Below are positions 60,767 to 64,000 of a stretch of DNA of 64,000 nt, piece by piece. Origin of the DNA: Piliocolobus tephrosceles (Eukaryota; Chordata; Mammalia; Primates; Cercopithecidae); assembly GCF_002776525.5 (NCBI RefSeq), contig NC_045441.1, positions 90,481,298 through 90,545,297 of the forward strand, in the 5' to 3' direction. The position numbers were made by a program, and so were the translations under genes. How positions within the stretch are numbered: the first letter of the stretch is position 1; each line of letters starts with the position of its first letter. The notes under the pieces were generated by a model. It had not been told where the DNA came from. It was given only the letters and a program-made list of their open reading frames with translations, and made no database searches.

Positions 60767-62308
60767 AGATGTAGGTGATAGAAAATCACCTGAGGAGAAT
60801 TGTTGATGGGAAGTCCTTAAACCTCCTAGGCTTGATAGGCAAGAATGGGGAACAATTAAGAGATTACATCCAAGTGGTGTGTCGATAACATCAAAGTTGC
60901 ACAACAGTAACTCTGTCTTGGATAGTGGACCGTTGCCACCACCAAACCATGACCGATAGTGGGTGGATAGGAGAAATAAATAACCAGACCTCTCTCCCTT
61001 CTGATCTCCTGCTGGTAACTTCCATTGTACAAATTCAACTAGGATCCAGAGGACAAGAGAACCTGGTTGATAAAATATATAAAGATATAACTTTCCTGGG
61101 GCACAGAACAGGATAAAGATGTGTCCCACATTGTTCTAAATGTCAGGGCATTGGTTTTGATGAAATTATAAATTCCTATGTTACAGGCCAATAGAGTGGA
61201 TTTCCTGGATTGATATCAGTAGTGCTCAACACACACTGGACATTAAATATTTAAAATATTAACAACATGCATTCATAAAATAAGTGCTATAGAGAGTCTA
61301 TTTGTTAGGCTATGGCTTTTATTGAAAAGGGGATAACAAATCATTTAACAATTGTATTAAAATAATACAATAATTCTGGGTGTATTTTAGCTGTTCAGTT
61401 CCTTAGTTTCTGATTTGTGGCTTGTGTTCTTCCTTGCTCCTTACACTTTTTGCTTTGGCTGCATTGCTACCATTTCTGGATGGTTTTTTGAAATGTTTGT
61501 GAAACAGCATAACTTCTCAGCATGTTTTATGGAGTGTGTTGTGTTTTTGTAGCATTGCAATTTTTTTAAGTAGCTGTTTTGCAGAATCATTTTCTATGTA
61601 CTTCAGCAGATCTGTAATCACACACAATACATTATTATTTCAGTAGGACATGAAAAACAATAACAATGTTGATCAAAAGAGCCAGAGGAAAGACACAATT
61701 ACAATACAGGAAAGCAAAAGACAAAAAAGCAGATGAACAGATACCATTTATTATAACTGAAGACTAAGAAATCATTGCAGCTGGAATGACCACTAGAACA
61801 GGTGGGTTTTTGAACAACACTCTTTTATTTATTTTTTTCCTGATTCATAAAAGTAACACATGTGTATATCCACTGGAGAAACTTTGAAAAGTATACATAT
61901 AAGAAAAAATAAAAACAATGTCAACTAGAAAAACTCTTTAAACATACAACTATCATACCTCAAAAAAACTATGGTATATTATTTTTTACTTTAAAGTATT
62001 TCATTAGCATTTTACTATATTTTAAAATTACTTGATCTATAATTTAAAGGCTTTAATATTATATAAATAATATGTATATAAAGATTTTCTTTTATTATAC
62101 ATGATACTCTATAGATTTGTTGTTAATTTTTACTTATTTCCAATTATTTCTTGAGGATATAGTTTTTTAAATGAAGTCACGCCAAAGAATATGAAATTTT
62201 GCATCTTTTGATAATCATTGTTAGTTTTCCTCCAGAAAAGTTGAGAAATCTTTAACAGAAAATTAGGAGAATGTTTATTTTTTGAATCATCATAAGTATT
62301 TACATGTC
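60767..62308. other. Unique AT-rich sequence
   Basis: No gene or clear repeat. Frames of up to 124 residues (60755-61129, minus) show no recognisable domain. Confidence 0.4.
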
Positions 62309-62770
62309 TGTTGTGGGTGGAATTGTGTCCCCCAAAGAAATACGTTGAGGTCCCAACCTCAGGTATTTGTGAATGTGACCTTGTTTGGAAATAAGGTCTT
62401 TGCAGGTATAATCGAGTTACTATGAGGTCATACTGGATTAGGGCAGCCCTTAAATCCAATGCTGGACTCTTAAGAAGGTGAGGGAGCTTCTTAAGAGACA
62501 TGCAGAGACACAGAGGAGACTTAGGGAATAAGGCCCTGCAAAGATGAAGGCAGAGACTGGAGTTATGCTGCTATAAATCAAGGAATGCTGATGATTGCTG
62601 GAAACCAGCAGAAGCCAAAAGAGGCAAGGAAGGATTCTTCTTTAGGAGAATGACTCTACCAACATCTTAATTTTGGACTAGACTCCAGAACTGTGAAAGA
62701 GTAAATTTCTGCTGTTAGAAGCCACCCAGTTTATGATAATTTGTTACAACAGGCTTGAGAAACTAATACA
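62309..62770 (+). mobile_element. MLT1-type MaLR LTR, solitary
   Basis: LTR from TGTTGTGGGTGGAATTGTG to AACTAATACA, with GTGACCTTGTTTGGAAATA, GCAAGGAAGGATTCTTC and CCACCCAGTTTATG blocks. Flanks ATGTC (62304-62308) and ATATC (62771-62775) fit a 5-bp duplication with one change. Confidence 0.88.
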
Positions 62771-64000
62771 ATATCCTTCTTTAAAAATCATCATTATTTA
62801 GGGATTTTAAGATAATGTCTTTCAATACCAGCGAAGAGAAATCTTTTTTCTTATGCTTGTGGCAGAAAGGAAATTATCATGCATGTCTGTTCTGAAAGAT
62901 TGGCTTAAAGAGTCTAATAAGGCCATTTAGACAGACCCTTGTTTACTGGTTTTGCGTTATGATAAATGTTTTTCTTACTGTGGTTTCCTAAGTTTCATTT
63001 GTGAGTCTGCCTAAGCCTCATCTTCCAGCCCCCTGCCACCCTCCTCACTTACCTAAACAGTGCCATGTGCATGGAGTTGTATAGAAGCTTGGAGGACTTA
63101 CTTCTAACGTAAGACCTTCTTTGGTGGTGTTTTTGTTTGTTTGTTTGTTTTGTTTTGTTTTTGCCATCAAAGCCCTGGTATAGGGAAGATTTGGCTATCA
63201 TTCCACTGGGATACAGCTTTTTTGTTTTTTTTTTTTTTTTTTAGACTCTCTTCTTTATTTGTCTTGAATGGACAAACCTTGCAAGTCCCAGCTTTATTTA
63301 GAAGTCTCATTTCCAACTCTATACCGAATTAAGACCCAGTGCCATGTTTTCTCTTGCTATTGGCCATTAAAACTCTAGTCTCCTAGATGTAGGGTCTATA
63401 TTTGGGCTGATTCCTCCTCTCAAAGCATGAAATAGTGAATTTTCCATTTTGTCTTTACATTCCCTCTTCATTCTGGATGAATGAAGTTTTAAGTTTCTTT
63501 CTGGGAGCTTCAAGTCGCATTTTCTTTTTTTTTTTTTTTTACTTCAGCTATGATGGAAAAATATATATATATATGCTCACTAATAGTAGTATATATAGAA
63601 TATATATTGTATAATAAATAGTGTATATTATATATATAATGTTCACTATTAGTGTATATACCATTTGTTCACTAGTAGTGTGTGTATATATGTTCATTAT
63701 TTTGTTAGTGCTTTTAGCTAGTATATCTAGTGTTTGTAGCTCAGGAAAAGATACAATTGTTCTGTATTTTTCCAAGTGTTAGCTAAGTTACATGGTGACA
63801 TATTATTCTACTTTTTTTGGCTGTGGTACACCATTACACTTTTTTCAACTCACTACCTCCTCATAGAATTCACTTTCATTATTAATGGACTAATTTCTTT
63901 AGTAGTATTTTGGGAGTGTTTTGGTTGTAAACTGAGTTCCTATATATTAGGAAAATGTCTTCATCCCATATATCAATGGGTTTAACTGAGTACAGAATTC
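62771..64000. other. Unique sequence with simple repeats
   Basis: Contains a GTTT/TTTTG tract (63130-63162), T-runs (63220-63242 and 63522-63540) and a TA/TG-rich stretch (63560-63712). No gene recognised to the window end. Confidence 0.45.

Noticed and set aside
60755..61129. A 124-residue minus-strand frame in unique DNA
   Set aside because: No domain, no biased composition, overlaps the tandem duplication end. Length is within chance for AT-rich DNA of this size.

Overview
The window is primate nuclear DNA, most likely catarrhine. Three things show this: Alu repeats and a free left Alu monomer, primate-specific L1 3' ends of several ages, and primate endogenous-retrovirus and MaLR LTRs. 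It is AT-rich and has a 400-base run of N (an assembly gap) at 14885-15284. I found no intact host gene, no tRNA or rRNA gene and no CRISPR array. Every open frame that makes sense as protein is a broken piece of L1 ORF2 or of a retroviral gag, pol or env. Family names below come from recognising the sequence, not from a database search, so subfamily labels are tentative.

Layout. 1-850: 3' part of an ERV1-type LTR. 1455-9000: old L1 copies nested in one another, with a younger L1 3' end, an Alu and a FLAM inserted. 9040-12655: an L1 5'UTR piece, an Alu, and a minus-strand L1 (ORF1 and 5'UTR) broken by an MST/THE1-type MaLR (internal region plus 3' LTR) and by a second, inverted MST LTR. 13135-34160: a deep stack. 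A plus-strand L1 is interrupted by an MST LTR, which itself holds a 5'-inverted L1PA and the gap. A near full-length older L1PA (15737-30551) follows, containing a solitary ERV1 LTR and a 7.8-kb minus-strand provirus (18454-26274). After it, the outer L1 is interrupted again by a rearranged antisense L1PA. 34161-49390: unique sequence alternating with L1, MIR and two Alus. 49391-64000: mainly unique sequence with ancient L2, an MLT1 LTR and small duplications.

The nesting gives a relative order of events. The oldest L1s came first, then the MaLR LTRs and the PA-type L1. The provirus and the youngest L1PA copies came last.

The most interesting objects are: (1) the provirus, a mosaic with two different pol RT/RNase H pieces and two env regions; (2) a 320-bp inverted copy of a nearby L1 3' end, flanked by 10-bp direct repeats; (3) a perfect 31-bp inverted repeat at an L1 5' junction; (4) a twin-primed L1 whose inversion joint lies in the gap; and (5) a ~195-bp direct duplication in otherwise unique sequence. 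I see no evidence of a new functional system; these are records of mobile-element and DNA-repair history.
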